From: Roseateles_B flavus
GTDB lineage: Bacteria; Pseudomonadota; Gammaproteobacteria; Burkholderiales; Burkholderiaceae_C
Direction of reading: 5' to 3'
Length of the DNA: 64,000 nt
Assembly: GCF_039872765.1 (NCBI RefSeq)
Contig: NZ_JBDPZC010000015.1
Location: forward strand, 10,947-74,946
The stretch's first letter is position 1, and every line of letters begins with the position of its first letter. The position numbers and the translations under genes are program-made. The notes below the pieces were generated by a model, which worked only from the letters and a program-made list of their open reading frames with translations, ran no database searches and was not told the origin of the DNA. Below, piece by piece: positions 38,767-47,961 of the stretch.

Positions 38767-39684
38767 ATGGCCAGTCGCTCCTCATCGCTCAGCCTCAAGG
38801 CACGCGCCATCGCCTTGCTGGCCCAGCGCGAGCACAGTGTGGCCGAGCTGCGGCGCAAGCTGCTGCGCCTGGCCCAGTTGCGCGACCTGCAGGCCTGGGA
38901 GGCCGAGCAGGGCGTGCCTGCCGGCGCTCGGCTGTCTGGCGAGCCTTCCGCGCTACCGGGCATGCCCCAGGCGTCTCGCGCCATCGGCAGCTTCGACCTG
39001 GCCGAAGACTGGGGCGAGGGTGAGCTCGACGCCTTCCTGGAAGGCTGGGACGCAGCGCCGGCAGCCCTCGACGACGAGGGTGCTCCGCTGCTCACCGACC
39101 TCACGGGCGACACGTCTGCCGACCTGCACAGCGTCGTGCACGGAGAGCCGGCGGGCATGGCTGACGTCAGCCAAGGCCGACAAGGCCGCGAAGGGCGTAC
39201 TGATCCTCACCGGCAGGGCCGGCTGGACGGTCCGGCCGCTGCCGAGTGCACGCAGCGTCGCGCAAGGGAACGGACCTCCCGAGGGGCCGTGGCACCGAGC
39301 CCCGAGGCCCGCCAGGCCATCATGGACGAGGAAAGGCAGCAGGCCCGCGCGGAGGAAGTCGAGCAGCTGTTGCAATGGCTGCAGCAGCGCGCCTACCTCA
39401 GCGAAGCCCGCCTGGTGGAATCGCGCATCAATGCGCGGGCCGCCCGTTACGGCAATCTGCGCATCCAGCAGGAGTTGCGGCAGCTGGGCGTCGCGCCCGA
39501 CGAAGCGCAGCAGGCCCGCCTCAAGGAAAGCGAACTGGAGCGCGCCCGCGACGTCTGGCAGCGCAAGTTCGGTGGCGAGGCGCCGGTGGATGCCGCCAGC
39601 CGGGTCCGGCAGATGCGTTTCCTGGCCGCGCGGGGCTTTTCCTCGGAAGTCGTGCGACGGGTGCTGCGCGGCGAGGACGAGTGA
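38767..39684 (+). CDS. recX: RecX, recombination regulator, with a large internal insertion
   Basis: RecX binds RecA filaments and limits their activity. The first helix-turn-helix module is intact (SLKARAIALLAQREHSVAEL), and from about residue 195 the second and third modules appear (WLQQRAYLSEARLVESRINA, then GNLRIQQELRQLGVAPDEA, ending EVVRRVLRGEDE). Between them, residues 40-195 are a low-complexity, charged stretch (for example DVSQGRQGREGRTDPHRQ) not found in ordinary RecX, which has about 150 residues; this one has 305. The frame is uninterrupted. The insertion could be a tolerated loop or a captured DNA segment. Confidence 0.82.
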   Translation: MASRSSSLSLKARAIALLAQREHSVAELRRKLLRLAQLRDLQAWEAEQGVPAGARLSGEPSALPGMPQASRAIGSFDLAEDWGEGELDAFLEGWDAAPAALDDEGAPLLTDLTGDTSADLHSVVHGEPAGMADVSQGRQGREGRTDPHRQGRLDGPAAAECTQRRARERTSRGAVAPSPEARQAIMDEERQQARAEEVEQLLQWLQQRAYLSEARLVESRINARAARYGNLRIQQELRQLGVAPDEAQQARLKESELERARDVWQRKFGGEAPVDAASRVRQMRFLAARGFSSEVVRRVLRGEDE

Positions 39685-39858
39685 AGCCGGGCCTGAGCCC
39701 GGCCTGGCCATCGCGACCGGGTCGTCCGCCCCCTGTCGGCACACGGATTGCCAGGGGCCTGCACCAAAAGGAGGCACAGCGACAGCCTCATGACAGGCTT
39801 GGTGCAGCGCAACATGCTACATTGGCGGCCTGCGCGAGCGCGCCCGCCGGTCTGACGA

Positions 39859-39877
39859 GGCCTGCGGGCCGTTTTTT
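39859..39877 (+). terminator. Weak intrinsic terminator upstream of the DUF2889 gene
   Basis: GGCC-TGCG-GGCC followed by G and six T residues. The stem is short (4 bp), though it can extend with one mismatch to GGCCTGC 25 nt upstream. It lies 25 nt before the next start codon, so it might attenuate rather than end transcription. Confidence 0.4.
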
Positions 39878-39901
39878 GCGCCCTTGCACCGCCGCTGTTC
39901 C

Positions 39902-40492
39902 ATGTCCTCCTTGTCCTCCAGTCCAGAGCGTCAGCTGATGCATCGCCGCGCCATTGCCGTGCAGGTGTATTCGCGCGCCGACGGCCTGTTCGAGGTCGAG
40001 GCGGAGCTGCAGGACAGCAAGACCCGCGACATCCCCCTGGCGGGCGGCATCCGCCGTGCCGGCGAGCCCGTGCATGACATGGGCCTGTGGCTGGTCGTCG
40101 ACCGTCACCTGGACATCCTGGCCGCCACCTCCAGCACCCGCTGGATGCCCTATCCCGGCCAGTGCGACCAGCATGGCGACGCCTACCGGCAACTGGTGGG
40201 CCTGAACCTGATGACCGGCTTCCGGGCTGCGGTCAAGCAGCGCCTGGCCGGCGTCAAGGGCTGCACCCACCTCACCGAGCTCTGCCAGCACCTGCCCACC
40301 GCGGTGATCCAGGCCTTCGCGGGCGTGGTGCTGGATGTGCGCGAAGGCGCGGAGGATGGCACGCCACCCTTCCAGATCGACCGCTGCCACGCACTTCGCA
40401 GCGACGGTGCCGTGGTGCAAACTCATTACCCTCGCTGGTATCGCGGCGCGGCGGTGACCCCGCCAGCCGCCGGTAACGGCAACCTTTCCTGA
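39902..40492 (+). CDS. DUF2889 family protein
   Basis: The 196-residue cytoplasmic protein starts LMHRRAIAVQVYSRADGLFEVEAEL, and contains IRRAGEPVHDMGLWLVVD and CTHLTELCQHLPTAVIQAF, the conserved blocks of DUF2889. The family has no established function. It lies just upstream of sucCD, a position conserved in Burkholderiales, but a 24-nt gap and no overlap leave cotranscription open. The ATG at 39902 is chosen from homologue length. Confidence 0.82.
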   Translation: MSSLSSSPERQLMHRRAIAVQVYSRADGLFEVEAELQDSKTRDIPLAGGIRRAGEPVHDMGLWLVVDRHLDILAATSSTRWMPYPGQCDQHGDAYRQLVGLNLMTGFRAAVKQRLAGVKGCTHLTELCQHLPTAVIQAFAGVVLDVREGAEDGTPPFQIDRCHALRSDGAVVQTHYPRWYRGAAVTPPAAGNGNLS

Positions 40493-40516
40493 CTATCCAT
40501 CAAGCGAGACCTCCCC

Positions 40517-41677
<1,161 letters not shown>

Positions 41678-41697
41678 GCCCAGCAAGGAACAGAACC

Positions 41698-42591
41698 ATG
41701 AGCATCTACATCAACAAGGACACCAAGGTCATCACCCAGGGCATCACGGGCAAGACCGGTCAATTCCACACCCTGGGCTGCCAGGCCTACGCGAACGGCA
41801 AGAACGCCTTCGTCGCCGGCGTGAACCCCAAGAAGGCGGGTGAGAAGTTCTCTGACATCCCCATCTACGCCACCGTCAAGGAAGCGGCCAGCCAGACCGG
41901 TGCCACCGTGTCCGTGATCTACGTGCCGCCCGCTGGCGCCGCTGCCGCCATCTGGGAAGCCGTTGAAGCCGACCTGGACCTGGCCATCTGCATCACCGAA
42001 GGCATTCCCGTGCGCGACATGCTGGAAGTGCGCAACAAGATGAAGGCCAAGGAAGCTGCCGGCGGCAAGAAGACCCTGCTGCTGGGCCCCAACTGCCCCG
42101 GCCTGATCACCCCGGACGAGATCAAGATCGGCATCATGCCCGGCCACATCCACCGCAAGGGCCGCATCGGCGTGGTCTCGCGCTCCGGCACCCTGACCTA
42201 TGAAGCCGTGGCACAGCTGACCGAGCTGGGCATCGGCCAGTCCTCCGCCGTGGGCATCGGTGGTGACCCGATCAACGGCCTGAAGCACATCGACGTGATG
42301 CAGGCCTTCAACGACGATCCGGACACCGACGCCGTGATCATGATCGGCGAGATCGGCGGCCCGGACGAGGCCGAAGCCGCCCGCTGGTGCAAGGCCAACA
42401 TGAAGAAGCCCATCGTCGGCTTCATCGCCGGTGTCACCGCCCCTCCGGGCAAGCGCATGGGCCACGCCGGCGCGCTGATCTCCGGTGGTGCCGACACGGC
42501 TGACGCCAAGCTGGCCATCATGGAAGAGTGCGGTTTCAAGGTGACCCGCAACCCGTCCGAGATGGGCCGTCTCCTGAAGTCGCTGCTGTAA
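41698..42591 (+). CDS. sucD: Succinyl-CoA synthetase alpha subunit
   Basis: The 297-residue subunit binds CoA through an N-terminal Rossmann domain (TKVITQGITGKTGQFHT) and carries the phosphorylated His in RMGHAGALISGG near residue 250. Other hallmarks are LLGPNCPGLITP and GVVSRSGTLTYEA. A terminator follows about 110 nt downstream. Confidence 0.97.
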   Translation: MSIYINKDTKVITQGITGKTGQFHTLGCQAYANGKNAFVAGVNPKKAGEKFSDIPIYATVKEAASQTGATVSVIYVPPAGAAAAIWEAVEADLDLAICITEGIPVRDMLEVRNKMKAKEAAGGKKTLLLGPNCPGLITPDEIKIGIMPGHIHRKGRIGVVSRSGTLTYEAVAQLTELGIGQSSAVGIGGDPINGLKHIDVMQAFNDDPDTDAVIMIGEIGGPDEAEAARWCKANMKKPIVGFIAGVTAPPGKRMGHAGALISGGADTADAKLAIMEECGFKVTRNPSEMGRLLKSLL

Positions 42592-42699
42592 GCGACACCC
42601 ACGCCCGGCGGGGCGCTGCTGCGTGGTTTCACGCAGCAGCCGTCCCTGGATGGCGATGGACAATCCCGTCAGGCCATGCCGGTCTGACGCATCAATGTC

Positions 42700-42721
42700 A
42701 AAGGGGGCTTCGGCCCCTTTT
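42700..42721 (+). terminator. Terminator after sucCD
   Basis: AAAGGGGGC-TTCG-GCCCCTTTT is a strong hairpin with a stable UUCG loop. It sits inside a larger interrupted dyad, GCATCAA to TTTGATGC (42690-42735). Confidence 0.88.
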
Positions 42722-42813
42722 GGCGCTTTTGATGCCGGCAAGGCCTGGGGCTGGGCTGCGAAACCCCGTAGACTGGTCCCGCTTGCGGCCTCATCTCTCA
42801 TTACCTCGTGCAC

Positions 42814-43530
42814 ATGGACATGCTCACAAGCCCCGAGTTCTGGCTGGCCGTCGGTCAGATCATCATGATCGACATCCTGCTGGGCGGGGACAACGCCGTC
42901 GTGATCGCCCTGGCCTGTCGCAAGCTGCCGGATGCCCAGCGCACCAAGGGCATCATCTGGGGCACCATCGGTGCCATCGTGCTGCGCGTGGTGCTGATCT
43001 TCTTCGCGCTGACCCTGCTCAAGCTGCCTTACCTGAAGCTGGTGGGGGCGATCCTGCTGCTGTGGATCGGCGTCAAGCTGCTGGTGCCGGAAGATGAAGA
43101 CGAGCACGGCAACATCCAGGCCAGCGACAAGCTCTGGGCTGCGGTGAAGACGGTGATCCTGGCCGACCTGGTGATGAGCGTGGACAACGTCATCGCCATC
43201 GCCGGTGCGGCCGAAGGCGCGGGTGGTGGGCACCAGATGCCCCTGGTCATCTTCGGTCTGCTGGTGTCCATTCCCATCATCGTCTGGGGCAGCCAGCTGG
43301 TGATCAAGCTGATGGATCGCTTTCCGCTGATCATCACGCTCGGCGGCATGCTGCTGGGCTGGATTGCAGGCACCATGGCCCTGAGCGACCCGGCCGTGCT
43401 GCCGCGCCTGGTCCCCGGGCAGTCGGCCGCGCCTGCGCTGTGGCACTACGGCGCCGGAGTCCTGGGTGCCCTGGCGGTGCTGGTGATCGGCCGGCTGATG
43501 GCCATGCGCGCTGCAGCCGCGAGCCGCTGA
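42814..43530 (+). CDS. TerC-family membrane protein (YjbE-type)
   Basis: The 238-residue protein has seven membrane helices and the two TerC signatures with buried acidic residues: DILLGGDNAVVIALACRKL and ADLVMSVDNVIAIAGAAEG. Relatives export Mn2+ or supply Ca2+/Mn2+ to exoenzymes at the membrane. GTG 42808 is a possible earlier start. It lies between sucCD and the kinase cassette; in related genomes TerC is followed directly by pilA, so the next four genes look inserted (from memory of that order). Confidence 0.88.
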   Translation: MDMLTSPEFWLAVGQIIMIDILLGGDNAVVIALACRKLPDAQRTKGIIWGTIGAIVLRVVLIFFALTLLKLPYLKLVGAILLLWIGVKLLVPEDEDEHGNIQASDKLWAAVKTVILADLVMSVDNVIAIAGAAEGAGGGHQMPLVIFGLLVSIPIIVWGSQLVIKLMDRFPLIITLGGMLLGWIAGTMALSDPAVLPRLVPGQSAAPALWHYGAGVLGALAVLVIGRLMAMRAAAASR

Positions 43531-43538
43531 GGACACCC

Positions 43539-44606
43539 ATGGGCACCGGCGGCTTTCTGCGCAAGTGGTTCGGGAGGGACAAGACCCCGAACGCGGCGCA
43601 GCTGGCGCCCGGGGCCACGGCACTGCCAGAAACGGCCCCACCCTCCGAGCAGTTCAGCACGCGCTACGCCCTGGGTGACGAGATCGGGCGCGGGGCCATG
43701 GCCATCGTCTACAAGGCCACCGATCGGACCACGGGCCAGCAGTTGGCCATCAAGCGCCTGGCGCTGCAGCGCGAGTTCTCCCAGGAAGACCTGGCTGACG
43801 TGCGTGCCCGCTTCATGCGCGAGGCGCGGGCGGCCGCTCATCTGGAACATCCTGACATCCTCCGTGTGCTGGACGCTGGCGAGGCCGACGGTGACACCTG
43901 GATCGCCATGGAGTACGTGCTGGGCCGGGACCTCAGCCACTTCACCCGCCCTGGCGAGCTCCTGCCCGTGGCCGAGGTGCTGCAGCTGGTGGCTCGGCTG
44001 GCGCGGGCGCTGCACTATGCCCACAGCCATGGCGTGGTGCACCGCGATATCAAGCCGGCCAACATCATGCTGGACCGCGTCAGCCACAGCGTGAAGCTGA
44101 TGGACTTCGGCATCGCGCGCATCGCCGATGGCAGCCGCACCCGCACCGGCCTGGTGTTGGGCACGCCGTCCTTCATGTCGCCCGAACAGCTGGCCGGTCT
44201 GCACGTGGACGGCCGCAGCGACCTCTACTCGCTGGGCGTTCTGCTGTTCCAGCTGCTGACCGGGCAGCTGCCGCACCAGGCGGAGTCCATGGCCAAGCTG
44301 ATGTACCGCATTGCCAACGAGGCCCCCCCCGACGTGCGCAACTTCCGGCCCGGGTTGCCCGAGGCCCTGGCCATGGTGCTGGCCCTGGCGCTGGAGAAGC
44401 GCCCGGAGCTGCGCTATGCCAATGGCGAGCAGTTCGCCCAGGACCTCGAAGCGGTGCTCCAGCAGCTGCCGGCGGAGCCCGCTGCGCCGCTGTCCAGCCC
44501 GCAAAATCCGCCTGCCGCTGAGGCTTTCGCGCAAACACTGCGCCTCAGTGGCCAGGATCCGGTGCAGAATTCCGCCTCCCAGCCACCGAAAGATTCCCAA
44601 GCATGA
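43539..44606 (+). CDS. Hanks-type serine/threonine protein kinase
   Basis: The 355-residue cytoplasmic kinase has the glycine loop EIGRGAMAIVYKA at 48-60, Lys72 (AIKRL), catalytic loop HRDIKPANIML with Asp170, DFG at 189-191 and SPEQL for the APE motif. No membrane helix or PASTA domain follows; instead there is a 60-residue Pro/Ala/Gln tail after about residue 295. It overlaps the PP2C gene by 4 nt, forming a kinase-phosphatase-FHA module. Substrates are unknown. Confidence 0.93.
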   Translation: MGTGGFLRKWFGRDKTPNAAQLAPGATALPETAPPSEQFSTRYALGDEIGRGAMAIVYKATDRTTGQQLAIKRLALQREFSQEDLADVRARFMREARAAAHLEHPDILRVLDAGEADGDTWIAMEYVLGRDLSHFTRPGELLPVAEVLQLVARLARALHYAHSHGVVHRDIKPANIMLDRVSHSVKLMDFGIARIADGSRTRTGLVLGTPSFMSPEQLAGLHVDGRSDLYSLGVLLFQLLTGQLPHQAESMAKLMYRIANEAPPDVRNFRPGLPEALAMVLALALEKRPELRYANGEQFAQDLEAVLQQLPAEPAAPLSSPQNPPAAEAFAQTLRLSGQDPVQNSASQPPKDSQA

Positions 44607-45391
44607 GTCTGGAGTTCTTCAGCGCGACCGACGTCGGCCGAGCCCGTGACAACAACGAGGATTCGGTCGCCGTGGACGAAGCGGCCCACCTGGCCGTGCT
44701 GGCGGACGGCATGGGGGGCTACAACGCCGGCGAGGTCGCCAGCCAGATGCTCACCAGCTTCATCAAGACCGAGCTGGGCCGCTGGCTGCGTGAAGGTGGC
44801 GCCAGCGCCACGGTCCAGGACGTCAAGCGCGCCATGGACATCTGCGTGGACAACGCCAACCGCGCCATCTTCAACGCCGCCAACACCAATCCGCGCTATG
44901 CCGGCATGGGCACCACGCTCGTGCTCTCGGTGTTCCGCGAAGGCACCCTGCTGCTGGGTCACGTGGGTGATTCCCGCGCCTACCGCCTGCGCGGCGGTCA
45001 GCTGACCCAGCTGACCCGGGATCATTCCCTGCTCCAGGAGCAGCTGGACGCCGGCCTGCTGACGCCCGAGGAGGCGGTCTTCTCGAGCAACAAGAACCTG
45101 GTGACCCGTGCCGTGGGCGTGGAAGACACGGTCCTCCTGGAGCTGCACGAGCATGAAGTGCAGCCCGGCGACCTGTTCCTGATGTGCTCCGATGGGCTCT
45201 CGGACATGCTGGATGAGGCCGCCCTGGCACAGTTGCTGCTTCGCAATGCCTCGTTGTCCGAAACGACCCTGTCCCTCATTGACGCGGCCAATGACATGGG
45301 CGGCAAGGATAATATTGCGATCGTCCTGGCTCGGGCTGAGGGGCGCTCCAAGTCCGGTACCCGGCCGTGGTGGCCTTTCGGACGCAAGTGA
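44603..45391 (+). CDS. PP2C-family protein serine/threonine phosphatase
   Basis: The 262-residue enzyme resembles Stp1/PrpC phosphatases. Metal-binding motifs are RDNNEDSV (residues 14-21), LADGMGGYNAGEVAS, GTTLVLSVFREGTLLLGHVGDSRAYRL split over residues 102-128, and MCSDGLSDMLD plus GGKDNIAIVLA. It should reverse phosphorylation by the kinase encoded upstream, with which it is translationally coupled. Confidence 0.94.
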   Translation: MSLEFFSATDVGRARDNNEDSVAVDEAAHLAVLADGMGGYNAGEVASQMLTSFIKTELGRWLREGGASATVQDVKRAMDICVDNANRAIFNAANTNPRYAGMGTTLVLSVFREGTLLLGHVGDSRAYRLRGGQLTQLTRDHSLLQEQLDAGLLTPEEAVFSSNKNLVTRAVGVEDTVLLELHEHEVQPGDLFLMCSDGLSDMLDEAALAQLLLRNASLSETTLSLIDAANDMGGKDNIAIVLARAEGRSKSGTRPWWPFGRK

Positions 45392-45470
45392 GCAGCTGCT
45401 TACCCGGCAACAGGCACATGAGACAGTGCAGCAGGCTTCGTCAGAGAAGCAAAAAGATTTGAGGTCAACA

Positions 45471-46124
45471 ATGGGCAAGCTGGTGGTTTCGCTCGACGGC
45501 GTGGTGATCAAGGAAGTGCAGATCACCAAGGACAAGACCACGCTCGGTCGGCGCCCCTACAACGACATCGTCATCGACAACCTGGCGGTCAGCGGCGAGC
45601 ATGCCGTGCTGCAGATGGTGGGTGCCGACGTCTTCATCGAGGACCTCAACTCCACCAACGGCACCTACATCAACGGCAAGGCCATCAAGAAGCAGCTGCT
45701 GGCCAACAACGATGTGGTGGAAGTCGGCAAGTACAAGATCCGCTACCTGGTCGAGGAAAACGCCGACTACGAGAAGACCATGATCCTGAAGCCGGGGGCC
45801 ACCTCGCCGACGGGCTTCGGCCTGCCGTCTGGCTTTGGCAGCATGCCCACGGCAGCGAACACCAACCCGGCCTCCATCAAGGTGCTCAACGGTGCTGCGG
45901 CGGGCCGCGAGGTGAGCCTGACCAAGGTCGTCACGACGGTCGGCAAGCCGGGCGTTCAGGTGGCTTCCATCACCAAGCGCCCCAGCGGCTACGTGCTGGC
46001 CCATGTGGAAGGCCAGTCCCGGCCCACCATCAACGGCAGCCCCCTGGTGGGCGAGTCCATCGCGCTCAAGAGCGGCGACGTCATCGAGCTGGCCGGCACG
46101 CAGATGCAGTTCCTGCAGGCCTGA
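45471..46124 (+). CDS. FHA-domain protein
   Basis: The 217-residue protein has a canonical FHA domain at residues 20-90, with GRRPYNDIVIDNLAVSGEHA and the phosphothreonine-binding STNGTYING. Residues 90-130 hold a TMILKPG-type segment that could be a kinase target, and 130-215 a second, degenerate FHA-like fold (SGYVLAHVEGQSRPTINGSP, then SGDVIELAGTQMQFL) lacking the Arg and Ser of the first. Third gene of the kinase-phosphatase module, 79 nt downstream; likely reader of the kinase's phosphothreonine. Confidence 0.92.
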   Translation: MGKLVVSLDGVVIKEVQITKDKTTLGRRPYNDIVIDNLAVSGEHAVLQMVGADVFIEDLNSTNGTYINGKAIKKQLLANNDVVEVGKYKIRYLVEENADYEKTMILKPGATSPTGFGLPSGFGSMPTAANTNPASIKVLNGAAAGREVSLTKVVTTVGKPGVQVASITKRPSGYVLAHVEGQSRPTINGSPLVGESIALKSGDVIELAGTQMQFLQA

Positions 46125-46328
46125 TCGGCCGGGGCAGCGAGGCGCCGTGCAGAGTTCACGGCCCTGTCGACTGCAATCGTCACCCGTCCAATTAGCCGGC
46201 TGAATCGGGACTTCGGCGCTACCCAGGGCTGGAGGCCCGGCGTACATTGCCTGCACCCGAATCCACGGCGGACCTGGCTGCTCCCGCAGCGACAGGTGCG
46301 CCGTGCGCCCCCCAGCCTTGAGTTTTCC

Positions 46329-47105
46329 ATGAACATCCGCGTCCTGGGTTGTTCCGGCTCCATTGCCGCCGGCTACAAGACCACCGCCTTCCTGCTCGAC
46401 GACGACGTCCTGATCGACGCGGGCACAGGTGTGGGCGATCTGGAGCTGGCTGCCCTGGCGCGCATCGACCACATCCTGGTGACCCATGCGCACCTGGACC
46501 ATGTGCTGGGCATCCCCCTGCTGGCGGATTCCGTGATGCGTCTGCGCATGCAGGCCGGCCGCCCGCCCATCCAGGTCCATGCCCTGCCCGAGACGCTCGC
46601 TGCGCTGCGCCAGCACCTCTTCAACGGCGTGATCTGGCCTGACTTCACCCGGCTGCCCGAGCCTGAGCGTCCGGCCCTGCAGTTCCGGCCCCTGGCCGTG
46701 GGCGAGCGCAGAGCATTCGGCAGTCGCCAGATCGAGGTGCTCAGCGCCTCGCACACTGTGCCGGCCTGCGGCTTTGCGGTGGACGCCGGCGAGGCCGGGC
46801 ACTGGGTCTTCACCGGAGACACCGGCCCGAACCCCGCCCTGTGGGCACGGCTCGCCGAAATCAAGGTGGCGCAGCTGGTCATTGAGACCGCGTTCGGTGA
46901 CGATGAATGCGAGTTGGCGCGTATTTCACAGCATTTGTGCCCGCGATCGCTGGCGCAGGAGCTGCGCCAGCTGGCCCAGCCGGCCGAGGTCTACATCACC
47001 CACATCAAGCCGGGTGAGATCGAGGCCGTGATGCAGGCCATCCATGCGCTGGACAAGCGCCACAGCGTCACCGCCCTCCACGCGGGCCAGCTCCTGCAGC
47101 TGTGA
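46329..47105 (+). CDS. MBL-fold phosphodiesterase (class II cAMP PDE-like)
   Basis: The 258-residue protein begins MNIRVLGCSGSIAAGYKTTA and has the metal motif THAHLDHVLGIPLL near residue 60, SASHTVPACGFAV, GHWVFTGDTG and a terminal YITHIKPGE. This order, with HxHxDH and the late His, matches class II cyclic-nucleotide phosphodiesterases and related RNase Z-fold enzymes. Substrate (cAMP, cGMP or other) is not certain. It starts 205 nt after the FHA gene, so cotranscription is doubtful. The 253 nt downstream hold the pilin control region. Confidence 0.83.
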   Translation: MNIRVLGCSGSIAAGYKTTAFLLDDDVLIDAGTGVGDLELAALARIDHILVTHAHLDHVLGIPLLADSVMRLRMQAGRPPIQVHALPETLAALRQHLFNGVIWPDFTRLPEPERPALQFRPLAVGERRAFGSRQIEVLSASHTVPACGFAVDAGEAGHWVFTGDTGPNPALWARLAEIKVAQLVIETAFGDDECELARISQHLCPRSLAQELRQLAQPAEVYITHIKPGEIEAVMQAIHALDKRHSVTALHAGQLLQL

Positions 47106-47174
47106 TTCCGGCTGCCGCGGGGCGCTGAGCCCGTGTCGCCTGCTGACCTTCATTTACCTTCTGCAACGCTCCCG

Positions 47175-47244
47175 ACTGACCATTTTTGTCAGCCCCTTCC
47201 GAGGGCGACCAATCGCGCCAACTGGACTGACAAAAATGGTCAGT
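47175..47244 (+). promoter_or_regulatory. Pair of mirror-image 18-bp elements upstream of pilA (candidate enhancer)
   Basis: ACTGACCATTTTTGTCAG (47175-47192) and its exact reverse complement CTGACAAAAATGGTCAG-T (47227-47244) are separated by 34 nt. Each arm is itself dyadic (CTGAC...GTCAG), so it looks like two regulator sites in opposite orientation. They lie 51-120 bp upstream of a sigma-54 promoter, the usual place for an enhancer-binding activator such as PilR. The identity of the regulator is inferred. Confidence 0.75.
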
Positions 47245-47294
47245 TCGAGGGCTAACCAGCGTGACTTTTGCCCGCAGATCCGCACAATCGCCAG

Positions 47295-47311
47295 CTGGCA
47301 CGACCCCTGCA
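47295..47311 (+). promoter_or_regulatory. Sigma-54 promoter of pilA
   Basis: CTGGCACGACCCCTGCA matches YTGGCACGrNNNTTGCW at all but one conserved position (C for the first T of TTGC), with correct GG-GC spacing. Transcription should start about 47322, giving a 36-nt leader. Type IV pilin genes are classically RpoN-dependent. Confidence 0.88.
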
Positions 47312-47358
47312 TTCAGGGGGGCTGTCCTACCCCCTCAATTTGCTCATAGGAGTAATTC

Positions 47359-47832
47359 ATGAAGTACCTGCAAAAGGGTTTCACCCTGATCGAGCTGATG
47401 ATCGTCGTGGCCATCATCGGCATCCTGGCCGCCGTGGCCCTGCCGGCCTACCAAGACTACATGGTCCGTAGCCAGGTCTCCGAGCCCGTCGCCCTGCTGA
47501 CCGGCCTGAAGGCTCCCCTGTCCGAGTACGGCGCTGACAAGAACGCCTGGCCCAGCACCCTGGTGCCCCCGATGGCCACCCCCTCCGCTGGCGAACTGAA
47601 CGCCACCCTGGTGGGCAAGTACAGCACCGTGTCCAAAACCGTGTCTGGCCTCTATCCCTCCGGCGTGATCACCGCCACCATGACCACCGGTAAGGCCAGC
47701 GGCGGCGTCCTGAAGCTGACGACCGGCAACGGCGGCAGCACCTGGTCCTGCGGCAACACCACGGTGGACGGCGTGACCGGTTCCGGCACCACCATCGAAG
47801 CCAAGTACCTGCCGAACGCCTGCAAGCCCTAA
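47359..47832 (+). CDS. pilA: Type IV pilin, major subunit
   Basis: The 157-residue prepilin has a 7-residue leader (MKYLQKG) cut by PilD before Phe8, then FTLIELMIVVAIIGILAAVA with Glu12 (mature +5), the N-terminal assembly helix. The globular domain is rich in Ser and Thr (for example TVSKTVSGLYPSGV, TATMTTGKASGG) and closes with a disulfide loop Cys131-Cys155. Pili of this kind drive twitching, DNA uptake and adhesion. The Ser/Thr-rich surface is suitable for O-glycosylation, and the 17 genes after it look like a glycosylation system. Strong sigma-54 promoter and terminator bracket the gene. Confidence 0.96.
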   Translation: MKYLQKGFTLIELMIVVAIIGILAAVALPAYQDYMVRSQVSEPVALLTGLKAPLSEYGADKNAWPSTLVPPMATPSAGELNATLVGKYSTVSKTVSGLYPSGVITATMTTGKASGGVLKLTTGNGGSTWSCGNTTVDGVTGSGTTIEAKYLPNACKP

Positions 47833-47853
47833 TCGGTTTTTGCATGCCATGAT

Positions 47854-47877
47854 CAAAGGGGGCTCTGGCCCCCTTTG
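47854..47877 (+). terminator. Terminator after pilA
   Basis: CAAAGGGGG and CCCCCTTTG form a perfect 9-bp stem around a 6-nt loop, 22 nt past the pilin stop. It explains how pilin can be made in large excess over the downstream modification genes. Confidence 0.85.
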
Positions 47878-47961
47878 TTGTTTGCTGCGCTACATGCCAG
47901 GTGGGCGCCGCAACGATGCGGTCCTCGCCGTTCAGGCGGACCGCCCGTCTTTCAAGAAGAG

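Noticed and set aside
43539..46124. Type VI secretion control module (PpkA-PppA-Fha)
   Set aside because: Kinase, phosphatase and FHA protein occur together, but no Tss structural gene is in the window and the kinase lacks a membrane segment.
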